DNA of 43,683 bases from Xanthomonas populi (GTDB taxonomy: Bacteria > Pseudomonadota > Gammaproteobacteria > Xanthomonadales > Xanthomonadaceae): contig NZ_MDEJ01000018.1 of NCBI RefSeq assembly GCF_002940065.1, positions 1-43,683 on the forward strand. The letters are read 5' to 3'. Shown in pieces: positions 1 through 10,200 of the stretch. The notes under the pieces are model-generated. The model did not search any database, was not told where the DNA came from, and saw nothing but the letters and a program-made list of their open reading frames with translations. A program made the translations under genes and the position numbers. How positions within the stretch are numbered: position 1 is the stretch's first letter; each line of letters opens with the position of its first letter.

Positions 1-71
1 TACTTGGATTCAAAACGCCCCTCGACGTCTTCTCCGAGGAGATCCTCAACAGCGTTGCGATTCAGAGTTGA
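1..71 (+). mobile_element. C-terminal remnant of an IS30-family transposase
   Basis: Reading from base 3, the frame gives LGFKTPLDVFSEEILNSVAI followed by QS and a TGA at 69-71. This wording (GFKTP-x-DVF near the end, closing with S-V-A-x-Q-S) is what I know from the last residues of IS30-type DDE transposases. Only about 22 codons lie in the window, so whether the element is complete cannot be said. Its position at the edge of the conserved LPS-precursor block fits insertion-sequence activity around this locus. Confidence 0.6.
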
Positions 72-111
72 ATTCGCCGGCCGGATGACCTAGCGGCCAT
101 CCGGCCTCGCC

Positions 112-753
112 TCACGATTGAGGCGTCCGAATCGCCACACCAGTCTTCTGACGCAACTCCTCCAGCCCCACCCCGTCCGCCAACTCCACCAACACCAACC
201 CACTATCGGTGACATCGAACACCGCCAGGTCGGTGATGATGCGATCGACCACACCGACACCGGTCAGCGGTAGATCGCATTCGGTCAGGATCTTGTGGCT
301 GCCGTCCTTGGCGACGTGTTCCATCAGCACCACCACGCGCTTGACGCCGGCCACCAGATCCATCGCTCCGCCCATGCCCTTGACCATCTTGCCGGGCACC
401 ATCCAGTTGGCCAGGTCGCCGCGTTCGGTGACCTGCATCGCGCCGAGAATCGCCAGATCGATGTGACCGCCGCGGATCATCGCGAACGAGTCGTGGCTAC
501 CGAAATAACTGGCGCCAGCGCGCGCTGTCACGGTCTGCTTGCCGGCATTGATCAGGTCCGCATCGACGTCGTCTTCGGTGGGAAACGGGCCGATGCCGAG
601 CAGGCCGTTCTCCGATTGCAGCCACACGTCCACGCTAGCGGGAATGTGATTGGCCACCAGCGTCGGCAGGCCAATCCCCAAGTTGACGTAGGCGCCGTCA
701 GTCAATTCGCGCGCCGCGCGTGCGGCCATCTGATCTCTGGTCCAGGCCATCAC
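112..753 (-). CDS. lpsJ: 3-oxoacid CoA-transferase, subunit B
   Basis: Beta subunit of a 3-oxoacid (succinyl-CoA:acetoacetate-type) CoA-transferase, a cytoplasmic enzyme that moves CoA between dicarboxylic acyl-CoA and 3-oxo acids. The 213 residues are the normal size. [17 protein letters not shown] is the family's N-terminal signature, and the [10 protein letters not shown] stretch near residue 47 carries the catalytic glutamate that forms the acyl-CoA thioester. The start is GTG at 753 in a GTGA overlap with subunit A, or ATG at 750; both imply translational coupling. In Xanthomonas this pair beside xanA has been called lpsIJ, but the sequence supports an acyl-CoA rather than a sugar function. 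The short spacer to the IS30 remnant downstream holds no evident terminator. Confidence 0.92.
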   Translation of the reverse strand: MMAWTRDQMAARAARELTDGAYVNLGIGLPTLVANHIPASVDVWLQSENGLLGIGPFPTEDDVDADLINAGKQTVTARAGASYFGSHDSFAMIRGGHIDLAILGAMQVTERGDLANWMVPGKMVKGMGGAMDLVAGVKRVVVLMEHVAKDGSHKILTECDLPLTGVGVVDRIITDLAVFDVTDSGLVLVELADGVGLEELRQKTGVAIRTPQS

Positions 754-1481
754 TGCGGTCCTTCGCGCACGGTGCGCTGTTCGATGCGTTTTTCCGGCGT
801 GGCGTTGAGTACCAGGCGGTCGACATAGATACCCGGCAGATGCACATGATCCGGATCGATCGCGCCCAACTCCACGATTTCCTCCACCTCGGCGATGCAG
901 ACGCGACCGGCCATGGCACAGGCCGGATTGAAATTGCGCGCGGTCTTGCGAAACATCAGGTTGCCGGCCGTATCAGCACGCCATGCCTTGACCAGCGCCA
1001 CATCGGCATGCAGCGCGGTCTCCAGCACGTAATGTTTGCCGTCGAATGCGCGAGTCTCCTTGCCCTCGGCAACGAGGGTGCCGTAACCAGTTGCCGTGTA
1101 GAACGCCGGGATTCCCGCGCCACCAGCGCGCAGGCGCTCGGCCAGTGTGCCTTGCGGATTGAACTCCAGCTCCAGTTCGCCGGCCAGATATTGGCGCTCG
1201 AATTCCTTGTTCTCGCCCACGTAGGACGAAATCATCTTGCGGATTTTCCGAGTGGCTAATAATTGGCCAAGCCAAAACCCATCGACCCCGGCGTTGTTGG
1301 AGATCACCGTCAATCCGCTGACCCCGCTGTCGCGCACAGATGCGATCAGCGCCTCCGGGATGCCGCACAAACCAAAGCCGCCGACCGCCAGCGTCTGGCC
1401 ATCTGCCAGCACCCCGTCCAGCGCCGCCTTGGCCTCGGCATAGCGTTTGCCGCTTGCCGTACCACGTCTACCCTTGCGCAT
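750..1481 (-). CDS. lpsI: 3-oxoacid CoA-transferase, subunit A
   Basis: Alpha subunit of the heterotetrameric CoA-transferase; with the downstream subunit B it makes the active cytoplasmic enzyme. The glycine-rich CoA-binding segment [13 protein letters not shown] lies near residue 35, followed by LTVISNNAG and the conserved [16 protein letters not shown] region. I place the start at ATG 1481 ([11 protein letters not shown]), with a GAGGG-like ribosome-binding site just upstream, giving 243 aa. The frame stays open upstream to 1565, but that extension has no family resemblance. The gene is divergent from xanA, and 1482-1615 must hold both promoters. Confidence 0.9.
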   Translation of the reverse strand: MRKGRRGTASGKRYAEAKAALDGVLADGQTLAVGGFGLCGIPEALIASVRDSGVSGLTVISNNAGVDGFWLGQLLATRKIRKMISSYVGENKEFERQYLAGELELEFNPQGTLAERLRAGGAGIPAFYTATGYGTLVAEGKETRAFDGKHYVLETALHADVALVKAWRADTAGNLMFRKTARNFNPACAMAGRVCIAEVEEIVELGAIDPDHVHLPGIYVDRLVLNATPEKRIEQRTVREGPQ

Positions 1482-1615
1482 CACCGCCCTCGCCTCGCTG
1501 ATGTGAAGCAGCCATTCTAGCCGCTGGTTGTTCCCTGCCCTTGGTCGCAATTCCGCCACACCCAAGACACGGCGCAGCCGCTAAACTCGGGGGCCCCCCA
1601 ACCCAGGAATTGCCC

Positions 1616-2962
1616 ATGACGCTACCCGCCTTCAAGGCCTACGACATTCGCGGCCGCGTGCCGGATGAACTCAACGAGGACTTGGCGCGGCGCATCGGCG
1701 TGGCGCTGGCGGCGCAGCTGGATCAAGGGCCTGTGGTCCTGGGCCATGACGTGCGCCTGGCCAGTCCAGGCCTGCAGGAAGCGCTCTCGGCCGGCCTGCG
1801 CGCCAGCGGCCGCGAGGTGATCGATATCGGCTTGTGCGGCACCGAGGAGGTCTATTTCCAGACCGATCACCTCAAGGCCGCTGGCGGCGTGATGGTCACC
1901 GCCAGCCATAACCCGATGGACTACAACGGCATGAAGCTGGTCCGCGAGCAGGCGCGACCGATCAGCTCCGACACCGGCCTGTTCGCCATCCGCGACGCGG
2001 TCGCAGCCGATACCGCCGCACCCGGCGAGCCCACGGCAAGCGAGCAGAGCCGCACCGACAAGACCGCGTATCTGGAGCATCTGCTCAACTACGTGGACCG
2101 CAGCACGCTCAAGCCGCTCAAGCTGGTGGTCAATGCCGGCAACGGTGGCGCCGGCTTGATCGTCGATCTGCTCGCGCCGCATCTACCGTTCGACTTCGTG
2201 CGCGTTTTCCATGAGCCCGACGGCAACTTCCCTAACGGTATTCCCAACCCGTTGCTGCCGGAGAACCGCGCTGCCACCGCCAAGGCAGTCCAGGAACACG
2301 GCGCCGATTTCGGGATTGCATGGGATGGCGACTTCGATCGTTGCTTCTTCTTCGACCACAGCGGCCGCTTCATCGAAGGCTATTACCTGGTCGGCCTGCT
2401 CGCGCAGGCGATTCTCGCCAAGCAGCCGGGCGGCAAGGTTGTGCACGACCCGCGCCTGACCTGGAACACGGTCGAGATGGTCGAAGACGCCGGCGGCATC
2501 CCAGTGCTGTGCAAGAGCGGCCATGCCTTCATCAAGGAAAAGATGCGCAGCGAAAACGCCGTGTATGGCGGCGAAATGAGCGCGCACCATTACTTCCGCG
2601 AGTTCGCCTATGCCGACTCCGGCATGATTCCTTGGTTGTTGATTGCCGAGCTGGTGTCGCAGTCCGGTCGTTCGCTGGCGGACCTGGTCGAAGCACGTAT
2701 GCAAAAGTTCCCTTGCAGCGGCGAGATCAACTTCAAGGTCGACGATGCCAAAGCCGCGGTTGCGCGCGTGATGGAGCATTACGCGTCGCTGTCACCCGAG
2801 CTGGATTACACCGATGGCATCAGCGCGGATTTCGGCCAATGGCGTTTCAACCTGCGTAGCTCCAACACCGAGCCGCTGCTGCGTCTGAACGTGGAAACGC
2901 GCGGCGATGCCGCACTGCTGGAAACGCGTACCCAAGAGATTTCCAACCTGCTACGCGGCTGA
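1616..2962 (+). CDS. xanA: Phosphomannomutase/phosphoglucomutase XanA
   Basis: Interconverts the 6- and 1-phosphates of mannose and glucose, feeding GDP-mannose (with XanB) and the UDP-glucose and dTDP-rhamnose branches used for xanthan and LPS. The 448 residues have the alpha-D-phosphohexomutase layout: phosphoserine loop [11 protein letters not shown] with Ser97, metal loop [10 protein letters not shown], sugar loop [18 protein letters not shown], and C-terminal phosphate-binding [17 protein letters not shown] 1616 is chosen because AGGAA precedes it and the protein then starts [16 protein letters not shown], the conserved mutase opening; the upstream open frame is not homologous. It sits 43 bases ahead of xanB on the same strand and is surely co-transcribed with it. 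Confidence 0.97.
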   Translation: MTLPAFKAYDIRGRVPDELNEDLARRIGVALAAQLDQGPVVLGHDVRLASPGLQEALSAGLRASGREVIDIGLCGTEEVYFQTDHLKAAGGVMVTASHNPMDYNGMKLVREQARPISSDTGLFAIRDAVAADTAAPGEPTASEQSRTDKTAYLEHLLNYVDRSTLKPLKLVVNAGNGGAGLIVDLLAPHLPFDFVRVFHEPDGNFPNGIPNPLLPENRAATAKAVQEHGADFGIAWDGDFDRCFFFDHSGRFIEGYYLVGLLAQAILAKQPGGKVVHDPRLTWNTVEMVEDAGGIPVLCKSGHAFIKEKMRSENAVYGGEMSAHHYFREFAYADSGMIPWLLIAELVSQSGRSLADLVEARMQKFPCSGEINFKVDDAKAAVARVMEHYASLSPELDYTDGISADFGQWRFNLRSSNTEPLLRLNVETRGDAALLETRTQEISNLLRG

Positions 2963-3005
2963 TTTACCATCCCCCTACTTTGACTCACTGGAGTTTCCCC
3001 CGCTC

Positions 3006-4409
3006 ATGAGCGACGTCCTTCCGATTATCCTGTCCGGCGGCTCCGGCACGCGCCTGTGGCCGTTGTCGCGCGAATCCTACCCGAAGCAGTTCCTGCCGCT
3101 GGTCGGCGAACATAGCATGCTGCAGGCCACCTGGCTGCGTTCTGCTCCGGTGGCGGCACACGCAGCCATCGTGGTGGCCAACGAAGAACACCGCTTCATG
3201 GCAGCCGAGCAGTTGCAGCAGTTGGGCGTGAAGCCGTCGGCCATCCTGCTCGAACCCAAGGGCCGTAACACCGCCCCGGCCATTGCCGTGGCCGCACTGG
3301 AAGCCACCCGCCATGGCGGCGATCCGCTCCTGCTGGTGCTGCCGTCCGATCATGTGATTCGTGACGAAGCCGCTTTTCAGGCTGCGGTGACCATCGCAGC
3401 TGCCGCTGCCGAACAAGGCAAGCTGGTCACCTTCGGCATCAAGCCAACCGCACCTGAAACCGGCTATGGCTACATCAAGGCCGGCGCAGGCACCGGCGCC
3501 ACGGCGGTCGAGCGCTTCGTCGAGAAGCCCGATATGGCAACCGCGCAAGGCTACCTGGCCAGTGGTGAGTACTACTGGAACAGCGGCATGTTCCTGTTCC
3601 GCGCGTCGCGCTACCTGGAAGAGCTGCGCAAGTTCCAGCCCGCCATCGCCGATGCGTGCCAGAAGGCATGGGAAGGCGGCAAACGTGACACCGACTTCAC
3701 TCGCCTGGACAAGGATGCATTTGCGTCCAGCCCATCGGATTCGATCGACTATGCGGTGATGGAAAAGACCGCAGATGCGGTCGTGGTGCCGCTGGATGCC
3801 GGTTGGAACGACGTTGGCTCATGGTCGTCGCTGCTGGACGTCTCCGAGCAGGATGGTCAGGGCAATGCGCATCATGGCGATGTCATACAGCTCGATTGCA
3901 AGAACACCTATGCATATGGCTCGCGCCTGATCGCCATGGTCGGTCTGGAGAATGTGGTGGTGGTGGAAACCGACGACGCAGTGTTGGTTGGCCACCGCGA
4001 TCGTATCCAGGAGGTCAAGGAAGTGGTCAGCCAGATCAAATCGGCCGGCCGTTCCGAGGCGACCTGGCATCGTAAGGTCTATCGTCCGTGGGGTGCCTAC
4101 GATTCGATCGACATGGGCCAGCGCTTCCAGGTCAAGCGCATCACCGTCAAGCCGGGCGCCACGCTCAGCCTGCAGATGCACCACCACCGCGCCGAACATT
4201 GGACAGTGGTGAGCGGCACTGCCGAAGTCACCCGTGGCGAAGAAGTGCTGCTGCTGACTGAAAACCAGAGTACCTACATCCCCCTGGGCGTGACCCATCG
4301 CCTGAAAAACCCGGGCAAATTGCCGCTGGAACTGATCGAAGTGCAGTCTGGCAGCTATCTGGGCGAAGACGATATCGTGCGCTTTGAAGATACTTACGGG
4401 CGCACCTGA
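3006..4409 (+). CDS. xanB: Mannose-1-phosphate guanylyltransferase/mannose-6-phosphate isomerase XanB
   Basis: Bifunctional type II PMI-GMP enzyme: the isomerase part makes mannose-6-phosphate from fructose-6-phosphate and the pyrophosphorylase part makes GDP-mannose. The N-terminal nucleotidyltransferase motif [20 protein letters not shown] lies at about residues 10-29, followed by VEKP and the NSGMFLF signature. The C-terminal cupin isomerase domain carries [12 protein letters not shown] and [10 protein letters not shown]. Length is 467 aa from ATG 3006, preceded by CTGGAG. GDP-mannose is needed both for xanthan and for the Gmd/Rmd GDP-D-rhamnose route encoded at 15394-17359, so this gene supplies the O-antigen cluster in the same window. 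Confidence 0.97.
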   Translation: MSDVLPIILSGGSGTRLWPLSRESYPKQFLPLVGEHSMLQATWLRSAPVAAHAAIVVANEEHRFMAAEQLQQLGVKPSAILLEPKGRNTAPAIAVAALEATRHGGDPLLLVLPSDHVIRDEAAFQAAVTIAAAAAEQGKLVTFGIKPTAPETGYGYIKAGAGTGATAVERFVEKPDMATAQGYLASGEYYWNSGMFLFRASRYLEELRKFQPAIADACQKAWEGGKRDTDFTRLDKDAFASSPSDSIDYAVMEKTADAVVVPLDAGWNDVGSWSSLLDVSEQDGQGNAHHGDVIQLDCKNTYAYGSRLIAMVGLENVVVVETDDAVLVGHRDRIQEVKEVVSQIKSAGRSEATWHRKVYRPWGAYDSIDMGQRFQVKRITVKPGATLSLQMHHHRAEHWTVVSGTAEVTRGEEVLLLTENQSTYIPLGVTHRLKNPGKLPLELIEVQSGSYLGEDDIVRFEDTYGRT

Positions 4410-4441
4410 TCGGTCGTTTGCGGGACTCTGCTACATATCAG

Positions 4442-4474
4442 CAAACAGCCGGGGATTCCCGGCTGTTTGTTTTT
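4442..4474 (+). terminator. Rho-independent terminator after xanB
   Basis: A 12-bp stem, CAAACAGCCGGG (4442-4453) pairing with CCCGGCTGTTTG (4458-4469), has a 4-base loop and is followed by TTTTT. It sits 32 bases past the xanB stop. It lies between the convergent xanB and rmlD and could also slow transcription arriving from rmlD, although the minus-strand side lacks a good T tract. Confidence 0.9.
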
Positions 4475-4528
4475 GCGGCTTTCATTCGTCGGCAGGTATC
4501 GTGGTTGCCACCGATCTGAGCCGCGACT

Positions 4529-5437
4529 TTAGTGTTTGGCAGCGGCGACTTCGGCAATCACGCGCTGCAGGCCAAGCTGCCAGTCCGGCAACACGATGTC
4601 GAATTCGCGCTGCAGTTTTTCGATCGACAACCGCGAATACGCCGGCCGCTTTGCCGGCGTCGGGTAGTCGGCGGTGGTGATGGGCACCACGCGCGGCGCA
4701 CGCGACAACAGGCCTTTGCTGACCGCTTCTTCGAAGATCGCTTCGGCAAAACCATGCCAGCTCGTCTGCCCTGCTGCGGTGAGATGCCAGGTACCTGATG
4801 TGTTGGCACTGCGTTGACGCAGCAACTGCGAGGTGACATCGGCGATCAAGGCAGCCGGCGTCGGGGTTCCGATCTGATCGGCCACCACGCGCAGCTCGTC
4901 GCGCTCTGCACCCACACGCAGCATGGTGCGCAGGAAATTCGCACCATGCGATGCGTACACCCATGCCGTGCGCAGGATCAGATGCTGCGCACCGGTTGCA
5001 CGAACGGCGTCCTCGCCAGCAAGTTTGGTTTCGCCGTAGACGCCTAGCGGTGAGGTTGGCGCCTCTTCGGGATACGGTGCTTCACCCTGCCCGTCGAAGA
5101 CGTAATCGGTCGAATAGTGCACCAGCGGGACGTTATGGGCAGCACACCAGTGTGCGATAACGGCGGGTGCCTCGGCATTTGCGCGCATTGCACTATCGCG
5201 GTCCTGTTCGGCGCGATCCACTGCGGTATAGGCGGCGGCGTTGACGACACGCGAAGGGCTGATGCGATCCAGCAAGGCAGTCAGTGTGTTCGGCGAGTCG
5301 AAGTCTGCCGTCTCGCAAGCGGTGCCATCAGGCAACTGACCACTGCGTGTTGTTGCCTGCACGGCACCATCCACTGCCAGTGCGCGTAGCAATTGTGTAC
5401 CGACCTGCCCGTTCGCCCCAAAGACCAACGTGGTCAC
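4529..5437 (-). CDS. rmlD: dTDP-4-dehydrorhamnose reductase RmlD
   Basis: Last step of dTDP-L-rhamnose synthesis: NAD(P)H reduction of dTDP-6-deoxy-L-lyxo-4-hexulose. The Rossmann motif GANGQVGTQLLRAL lies at the N-terminus and the SDR catalytic YGETKLAGE (YxxxK) in the middle, with STDYVFDG and LRTAWVY as further family markers. The start is GTG 5437 in a GTGA overlap with the rmlC stop, giving 302 aa; the longer open frame upstream lies inside rmlC and is not homologous. It is the last gene of rmlBACD and convergent with xanB. Confidence 0.95.
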   Translation of the reverse strand: MTTLVFGANGQVGTQLLRALAVDGAVQATTRSGQLPDGTACETADFDSPNTLTALLDRISPSRVVNAAAYTAVDRAEQDRDSAMRANAEAPAVIAHWCAAHNVPLVHYSTDYVFDGQGEAPYPEEAPTSPLGVYGETKLAGEDAVRATGAQHLILRTAWVYASHGANFLRTMLRVGAERDELRVVADQIGTPTPAALIADVTSQLLRQRSANTSGTWHLTAAGQTSWHGFAEAIFEEAVSKGLLSRAPRVVPITTADYPTPAKRPAYSRLSIEKLQREFDIVLPDWQLGLQRVIAEVAAAKH

Positions 5438-5991
5438 GGCGTAAACACCGGCAAACGGTCGATCGACACATCGCCGAGGAACGGCGCGTTGGCATCCTTG
5501 GCGGACAGCAATGGATCGCTGATCGGCCAATCGATACCGATTGCAGCATCATCCCAACGCACGCCAGCATCGGCTTCCTTGACGTACACGTCGGTGCACA
5601 GATAGCTGAACAATGCTTTCTCCGAGAGTACCGCGAAACCATGCGCAAAGCCTTCAGGAATCCAGACTTGGCGTCGGTTTTCTGCATTTAGCAAGACTGC
5701 GGTCCAACGCCCAAAGTGAGGAGATCCGCTGCGGATGTCCACCGCCACGTCGTAGACCTCGCCTTCAAGCACGCTCACCAATTTGCCCTGCGGGCGAGGC
5801 CACTGATAGTGCAGACCGCGTAGCACGCCCCTGGCGGAAGTGGAGACGTTACTTTGCACAAAATTTGTCGGTAAGCCCTGCTGTCCGAAACGCTCCGCAT
5901 TCCATGTTTCGAAAAAATAACCGCGCTCATCGCCAAAGACGGCAGGCTCGATGACGACACAGCCGGGCAAGGTCGTTTCGATCACTTTCAA
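5434..5991 (-). CDS. rmlC: dTDP-4-dehydrorhamnose 3,5-epimerase RmlC
   Basis: Cupin epimerase acting at C3 and C5 of dTDP-4-keto-6-deoxyglucose. Family markers are the [12 protein letters not shown] segment, RGLHYQWP with the catalytic histidine, and [15 protein letters not shown]. The start is probably TTG 5991, read as [11 protein letters not shown], in a TTGA overlap with the rmlA stop; this gives the usual 185 aa, whereas the frame upstream is antisense to nothing and only overlaps rmlA. A TTG start tied to a stop codon suggests translation depends on ribosomes finishing rmlA. Confidence 0.94.
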   Translation of the reverse strand: MKVIETTLPGCVVIEPAVFGDERGYFFETWNAERFGQQGLPTNFVQSNVSTSARGVLRGLHYQWPRPQGKLVSVLEGEVYDVAVDIRSGSPHFGRWTAVLLNAENRRQVWIPEGFAHGFAVLSEKALFSYLCTDVYVKEADAGVRWDDAAIGIDWPISDPLLSAKDANAPFLGDVSIDRLPVFTP

Positions 5992-6875
5992 GGGACAACC
6001 CCGCGCTTGGCTAATGCGTTCAAATATTTTCCGTAGCCATTTTTCAGCAGCGGCGCGGCCAAGCGCTCTAGCTGCGCCGCATCGATCCAGCTCTTCCCAA
6101 ATGCAATTTCTTCCGGACAGCACACCTGCAAACCCTGCCGCATCTGGATGGTCTCGATGAAATTTGCCGCTTCGTGCAAGGACTGATGCGTACCGGTATC
6201 CAGCCACGCGTATCCGCGCCCCAACGGCTCGAGATGCAAGTCGCCAGCATCGAGATAACACCGGTTGAGATCGGTGATTTCCAGTTCGCCGCGTGGCGAT
6301 GGCTTCAGGGCAGCCGCGTAATCGCTGGCCTTGCCATCGTAGAAGTACAGGCCGGTGACCGCATAGTTGGAGCGTGGCTGCGCCGGCTTTTCGGCAATGT
6401 CGATGACCTTGCCATGCTGATCGAATTCGGCAACACCATAGCGCTCCGGGTCATTGACCCAGTAACCGAACACCGTTGCACCCGGCTCGCGCGCATCCGC
6501 GCGGCGCAAGGTGTCGGTCAAGCCATGACCGTGGAAAATATTGTCGCCCAGCACCAGGCAACTCGGCTTGCCATCGACGAAATCGCGGCCGATCAGATAG
6601 GCCTGCGCCAATCCATCCGGACTGGGTTGCACGGCGTAGTGGATGTTGATTCCCCACTGCGAGCCGTCGCCCAGCAATGACTGGAACAACGCCTGCTCAT
6701 GCGGCGTATTGATAATCAGAATGTCGCGAATACCCGCGAGCATCAGCACGCTCAGCGGGTAATAAATCATCGGCTTGTCGTACACCGGCAACAGCTGCTT
6801 GCTGACGCCTTTGGTGATCGGATACAAGCGCGTCCCGGACCCGCCCGCCAGAATGATGCCTTTACGTTGCGTCAT
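5988..6875 (-). CDS. rmlA: Glucose-1-phosphate thymidylyltransferase RmlA
   Basis: Makes dTDP-glucose from dTTP and glucose-1-phosphate, the committing and feedback-regulated step of dTDP-L-rhamnose synthesis. The nucleotidyltransferase motif [19 protein letters not shown] is at the N-terminus, with [13 protein letters not shown] and the VLGDNIFHG metal-binding segment following. 295 aa is the normal homotetramer subunit length. It starts at ATG 6875, 54 bases after rmlB, and its TGA overlaps the rmlC start. Glucose-1-phosphate can be delivered by XanA. Confidence 0.96.
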   Translation of the reverse strand: MTQRKGIILAGGSGTRLYPITKGVSKQLLPVYDKPMIYYPLSVLMLAGIRDILIINTPHEQALFQSLLGDGSQWGINIHYAVQPSPDGLAQAYLIGRDFVDGKPSCLVLGDNIFHGHGLTDTLRRADAREPGATVFGYWVNDPERYGVAEFDQHGKVIDIAEKPAQPRSNYAVTGLYFYDGKASDYAAALKPSPRGELEITDLNRCYLDAGDLHLEPLGRGYAWLDTGTHQSLHEAANFIETIQMRQGLQVCCPEEIAFGKSWIDAAQLERLAAPLLKNGYGKYLNALAKRGVVP

Positions 6876-6929
6876 GAGCCATTTCCTATGGAGGCCCGCA
6901 CATCGGCGGGCTCTTGCGAGAGACTCGCG

Positions 6930-7985
6930 TTATGCCGCGGCGCCGATGCGTTCCAGGCGATAGCTGCCATCCAGTACACCCTGCACCCACGCCTGGTTGG
7001 TCAGATACCACTCCACCGTCTGCGCAATCCCCTGCTCGAAGGTATACGCCGGCTCCCAACCCAGCTCGTTCTTCAACTTGGAGGCATCGATCGCGTAACG
7101 ACGGTCGTGCCCGGGGCGGTCGGTGACATAGGTGATCTGGCTTGCGCGCGGCTTGCCGTCTTCGCGCGGACGATGCTGATCCAGCAGCGCACAGATCGCC
7201 TGCACGACCTCGATGTTCTGGCGCTCGGAGTTGCCACCCACGTTATAGGTCTCGCCGACATTACCCTTAGCCAACACCGTGCGGATCGCCTCGCAGTGAT
7301 CGCTGACGAACAGCCAGTCGCGCACCTGCTTGCCGTCGCCATACACCGGCAAGGGCTCACCGGCCAGCGCCTTGGCGATCACCAGCGGAATGAGTTTTTC
7401 GGGAAAGTGATACGGACCGTAATTGTTCGAACAATTGGTGGTCAGCACCGGCAGCCCGTAGGTGTGGTGAAACGCGCGCACCAAGTGATCCGATGCCGCC
7501 TTGGATGCCGAATACGGCGAGTTCGGGGCGTAGGGCGTGGTTTCGGTGAACTTGCCGGTTTCGCCAAGCGTGCCGTAGACCTCATCGGTGGACACGTGCA
7601 GGAAGCGGAAGGCATCGCGACGCGCGGAAGGCAGCGCTTTCCAGTAATCGCGCACTGCCTCAAGCAAGGCCAGAGTGCCGACGACATTGGTCTGGATAAA
7701 GGCGCCAGGGCCTTCGATGGAGCGATCGACATGGCTTTCGGCAGCGAAATTCAGCACGGCATCCGGCTGATGCTCTTGCAGCAGGCGGGTGACAAGGGCG
7801 CCATCGCCGATGTCGCCATTAACGAAAACATGCTCAGGATTGCCATCCAGCGAGGCCAACGTGTTCAGATTTCCCGCATAGGTCAACGCGTCCAGATTGA
7901 CCACGCCGATTCCGCAAGATACCGCTTCCAGAACAAAGTTGCCGCCGATGAAGCCGGCACCCCCCGTTACTAGCCAAGTCGTCAC
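6930..7985 (-). CDS. rmlB: dTDP-glucose 4,6-dehydratase RmlB
   Basis: NAD-dependent extended SDR that converts dTDP-glucose to the 4-keto-6-deoxy intermediate. It shows [11 protein letters not shown] at the N-terminus, HVSTDEVYG, and the catalytic [12 protein letters not shown]. The start is GTG 7985, preceded by a strong AGGAGG seven bases upstream, giving 351 aa. It is the first gene of the minus-strand rml operon and divergent from etfB, so its promoter must lie in 7986-8214. Confidence 0.96.
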   Translation of the reverse strand: MTTWLVTGGAGFIGGNFVLEAVSCGIGVVNLDALTYAGNLNTLASLDGNPEHVFVNGDIGDGALVTRLLQEHQPDAVLNFAAESHVDRSIEGPGAFIQTNVVGTLALLEAVRDYWKALPSARRDAFRFLHVSTDEVYGTLGETGKFTETTPYAPNSPYSASKAASDHLVRAFHHTYGLPVLTTNCSNNYGPYHFPEKLIPLVIAKALAGEPLPVYGDGKQVRDWLFVSDHCEAIRTVLAKGNVGETYNVGGNSERQNIEVVQAICALLDQHRPREDGKPRASQITYVTDRPGHDRRYAIDASKLKNELGWEPAYTFEQGIAQTVEWYLTNQAWVQGVLDGSYRLERIGAAA

Positions 7986-8214
7986 TGTCTATCCTCCTGA
8001 TCGCGCGCGAACCGCGCTGCGTTTTCAAACCACGCAGGATATACGGTCAAGGCGATACCGAGCGTAAGAAACGCCCGAACGGGCATGCTTGACTGCTGCA
8101 CCGCGCCATCCATACGCCATCGCATGGTGCACCCTCCCCGGTTAGAATGGCGGCACTCCCGAGCCTGCCGCCGCGGCCGGGCCTTCCCGCAATAGCTGAA
8201 GGATCTCGTACACG
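7986..8214. promoter_or_regulatory. Divergent rmlB/etfB promoter region
   Basis: 229 bases between divergent genes. A possible sigma-70 site for etfB is TTGACT at 8089-8094 with CATACG at 8111-8116 (16-base spacer), which is a weak -10; a second -10-like TAGAAT is at about 8143. GCCCGAACGGGC near 8073 is a short hairpin. No operator that I can name is visible. Confidence 0.35.
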
Positions 8215-8961
8215 ATGAAAATCCTCGTCGCCTACAAGCGCGTGGTGGACTACAACGTCCGCATTCAGGTCAAACCGGATGGATCCGGTGTGGTGACCGA
8301 CGGCGTCAAGCTCTCGCCGAACCCGTTCGACGAAATCGCCCTGGAAGAGGCGCTGCGCCTGCGCGATGCCGGCATCGCCACCGAAGTGGTGGTCGCCACC
8401 CTGGCGCCGGCCGATGCTGCCGCGCACCTGCGCAACGGCCTGGCCATGGGCGCCAATCGCGCCATCCACGTGGTGACCGATTCCGCCATCCAGCCGCTGA
8501 CCGCCGCACGTACCCTGCTCAAGCTGGTCGAGAAGGAGCAGCCGGACCTGGTCATCCTAGGCAAGCAGGCGATCGACGACGACGCCAACCAGACCGGCCA
8601 GATGCTCGCCACGTTGTGGGGCCGCCCGCAGGCGACCTTCGCCGGCAAACTGGTCGTCGCCGATGGCAAGGCCACGGTGACGCGCGAGGTCGACGCCGGC
8701 CTGGAAACGTTGGAAGTCGACCTGCCGGCCGTGATCACCACCGATCTGCGCCTGAACGAGCCGCGCTTCATCAAGCTGCCGGACATCATGAAGGCCAAGA
8801 GCAAACCGATGGAGACGCTGGCATTTGCCGACCTGGGAGTCGATGCGCACGACAGTCTCAGCACCACCCACTACGCCGCGCCGTCCAAGCGCAGCCGCGG
8901 CGTGATCGTCAAGGACGCCGCCGAGCTGGTGGCCGCACTCAAGCAGAAGGGACTCTTGTGA
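8215..8961 (+). CDS. etfB: Electron transfer flavoprotein, beta subunit
   Basis: Small subunit of ETF, the soluble FAD/AMP heterodimer that carries electrons from acyl-CoA and other dehydrogenases to ETF-quinone oxidoreductase. The 248 aa start MKILVAYKRVVDYNVRIQV, contain the NPFDEIALEEALRL signature, and include ILGKQAIDDDANQTGQM with the AMP-contact region. It begins 254 bases from rmlB and is followed 84 bases later by etfA. In Xanthomonas this pair is the conserved left border of the variable LPS block and has no known role in LPS synthesis. Confidence 0.95.
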   Translation: MKILVAYKRVVDYNVRIQVKPDGSGVVTDGVKLSPNPFDEIALEEALRLRDAGIATEVVVATLAPADAAAHLRNGLAMGANRAIHVVTDSAIQPLTAARTLLKLVEKEQPDLVILGKQAIDDDANQTGQMLATLWGRPQATFAGKLVVADGKATVTREVDAGLETLEVDLPAVITTDLRLNEPRFIKLPDIMKAKSKPMETLAFADLGVDAHDSLSTTHYAAPSKRSRGVIVKDAAELVAALKQKGLL

Positions 8962-9045
8962 TCGTTTCTGATCAAGAGTCTGGCCATCCATGGCCAGGCT
9001 TCTCAATATACGAAGACGTGTGCGCCAACCTTGAAGGAAGTTCCG

Positions 9046-9990
9046 ATGTCTAAAATTCTCGTTGTCGCCGAACACATCAATGGTCAGCTCAATGCGGCCA
9101 CCGCCAAGACCCTCAGCGCCGCGCTGGCAGTATCGGCCGAGTCCATCGATATCGTCGTACTGGCTGCCGATCCTGGCGCCGTTGCCGCGCAGGCCGCGCA
9201 GTTAGCAGGCGTCGCACGCGTGCTGACTGTGGCAAACGCCGCCAACGAGCATGCCATCGCGCAGGTGCTGGGGCCACAAATTGCCCAACTCGCCGGCCAG
9301 GGTTACAGCCATGTATTCGGCCCCTCCACGACCTTCGGCAAGGATCTGATGCCGGTCGTGGCCGCATTGCTTGGCGTCAATCAGGTTTCCGACCTCATGG
9401 CGGTCGAAGATGCCTACACCTTCAAGCGCCCGATCTACGCCGGCAACGCGATCATCACCGTGAAAGCGCCGTCAGACCAGATCGTGGTTGCAACCGTGCG
9501 CAGCGCCTCGTGGCCGGAAGCCGCGACCGGTGGAAGCGCCCCTGTCGAGTCGGTCACGGTCGATGCCACGCTCCCGACCCACACGCGCTTTATCGAGCTG
9601 GCCGCAGGTAAATCCGATCGCCCCGACCTGCAGAGCGCCAAGCGAGTGGTCTCCGGTGGCCGCGGCGTCGGCTCGGCCGAGAACTTCAAGCACATCTACA
9701 ACCTGGCCGACAAACTCGGCGCCGCCGTCGGTGCCTCGCGCGCTGCGGTGGATGCCGGCTACGTGCCCAACGAACTGCAGGTGGGCCAGACCGGCAAGAT
9801 CATCGCCCCGGAACTGTATGTGGCCATCGGCATCAGCGGCGCGATCCAGCATCTGACCGGCATCAAGGACGCGGGCACGATCGTGGCGATCAACAAAGAC
9901 CCGGAATCGCCGATCTTCGAGATTGCGGATATTGGGTTGGTGGGGGATTTGTTTGTGTTGCTGCCGGAGCTGGAAAAGGCGTTGGGCTAA
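9046..9990 (+). CDS. etfA: Electron transfer flavoprotein, alpha subunit
   Basis: Large ETF subunit, holding most of the FAD site. The C-terminal FAD-binding domain shows [43 protein letters not shown] and [14 protein letters not shown], and ends with the [21 protein letters not shown] signature. ATG 9046 with GAAGGAAG upstream gives 314 aa; the open frame from TTG 9031 adds only five residues. The last 20 or so codons turn G/T-rich on the coding strand, unlike the body of the gene, close to where the conserved flank gives way to the O-antigen region. Confidence 0.95.
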   Translation: MSKILVVAEHINGQLNAATAKTLSAALAVSAESIDIVVLAADPGAVAAQAAQLAGVARVLTVANAANEHAIAQVLGPQIAQLAGQGYSHVFGPSTTFGKDLMPVVAALLGVNQVSDLMAVEDAYTFKRPIYAGNAIITVKAPSDQIVVATVRSASWPEAATGGSAPVESVTVDATLPTHTRFIELAAGKSDRPDLQSAKRVVSGGRGVGSAENFKHIYNLADKLGAAVGASRAAVDAGYVPNELQVGQTGKIIAPELYVAIGISGAIQHLTGIKDAGTIVAINKDPESPIFEIADIGLVGDLFVLLPELEKALG

Positions 9991-10005
9991 CGGCTACGCG
10001 CAGGG

Positions 10006-10036
10006 TTACGACGGCCGCCACAGCGAACGGTATACT
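10006..10036 (+). promoter_or_regulatory. Possible promoter of the plus-strand O-antigen cassette
   Basis: TATACT at 10031-10036 is a good -10 hexamer; the best -35 I find is TTACGA at 10006-10011 with a long 19-base spacer. A transcript would carry a leader of about 140 bases. In it, GGCGGT (10050-10055) pairs with ACCGCC (10059-10064), followed by a short TTTT at 10070-10073, which could act as a weak attenuator or as the etfA terminator. Confidence 0.4.
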
Positions 10037-10182
10037 GCGCCGTCGGCGTGGCGGTTGCACCGCCTGACGTTTTAATGCCTGATGGGGGCACGCTACGGCC
10101 GGAGCGGGTGTTGGCCAGTGACGATCGTATAGCGCCGGCGACCTTGTCGTTGTCCGCCGCTGTGTAAGGAGAAAGTCGATAA

Positions 10183-10200
10183 ATGGGAATTGGTAATTAA
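10183..10200 (+). other. Five-codon minicistron or nonsense-interrupted 5' end of the epimerase gene
   Basis: AAGGAGA at 10166-10172 stands 10 bases before ATG 10183, which opens M-G-I-G-N and stops at TAA 10198-10200. The next base begins GTG 10201 of the epimerase in the same frame. So the only good ribosome-binding site serves the five-codon frame, and the epimerase reads as its continuation across one stop. Confidence 0.6.

Noticed and set aside
10088-10100. JUMPStart/ops-like sequence (minus strand GGCCGTAGCGTGC) upstream of the O-antigen cassette
   Set aside because: One mismatch to the ops core, but it lies on the strand facing etfA, opposite to the genes it would need to serve, and a short match of this kind is not significant on its own.
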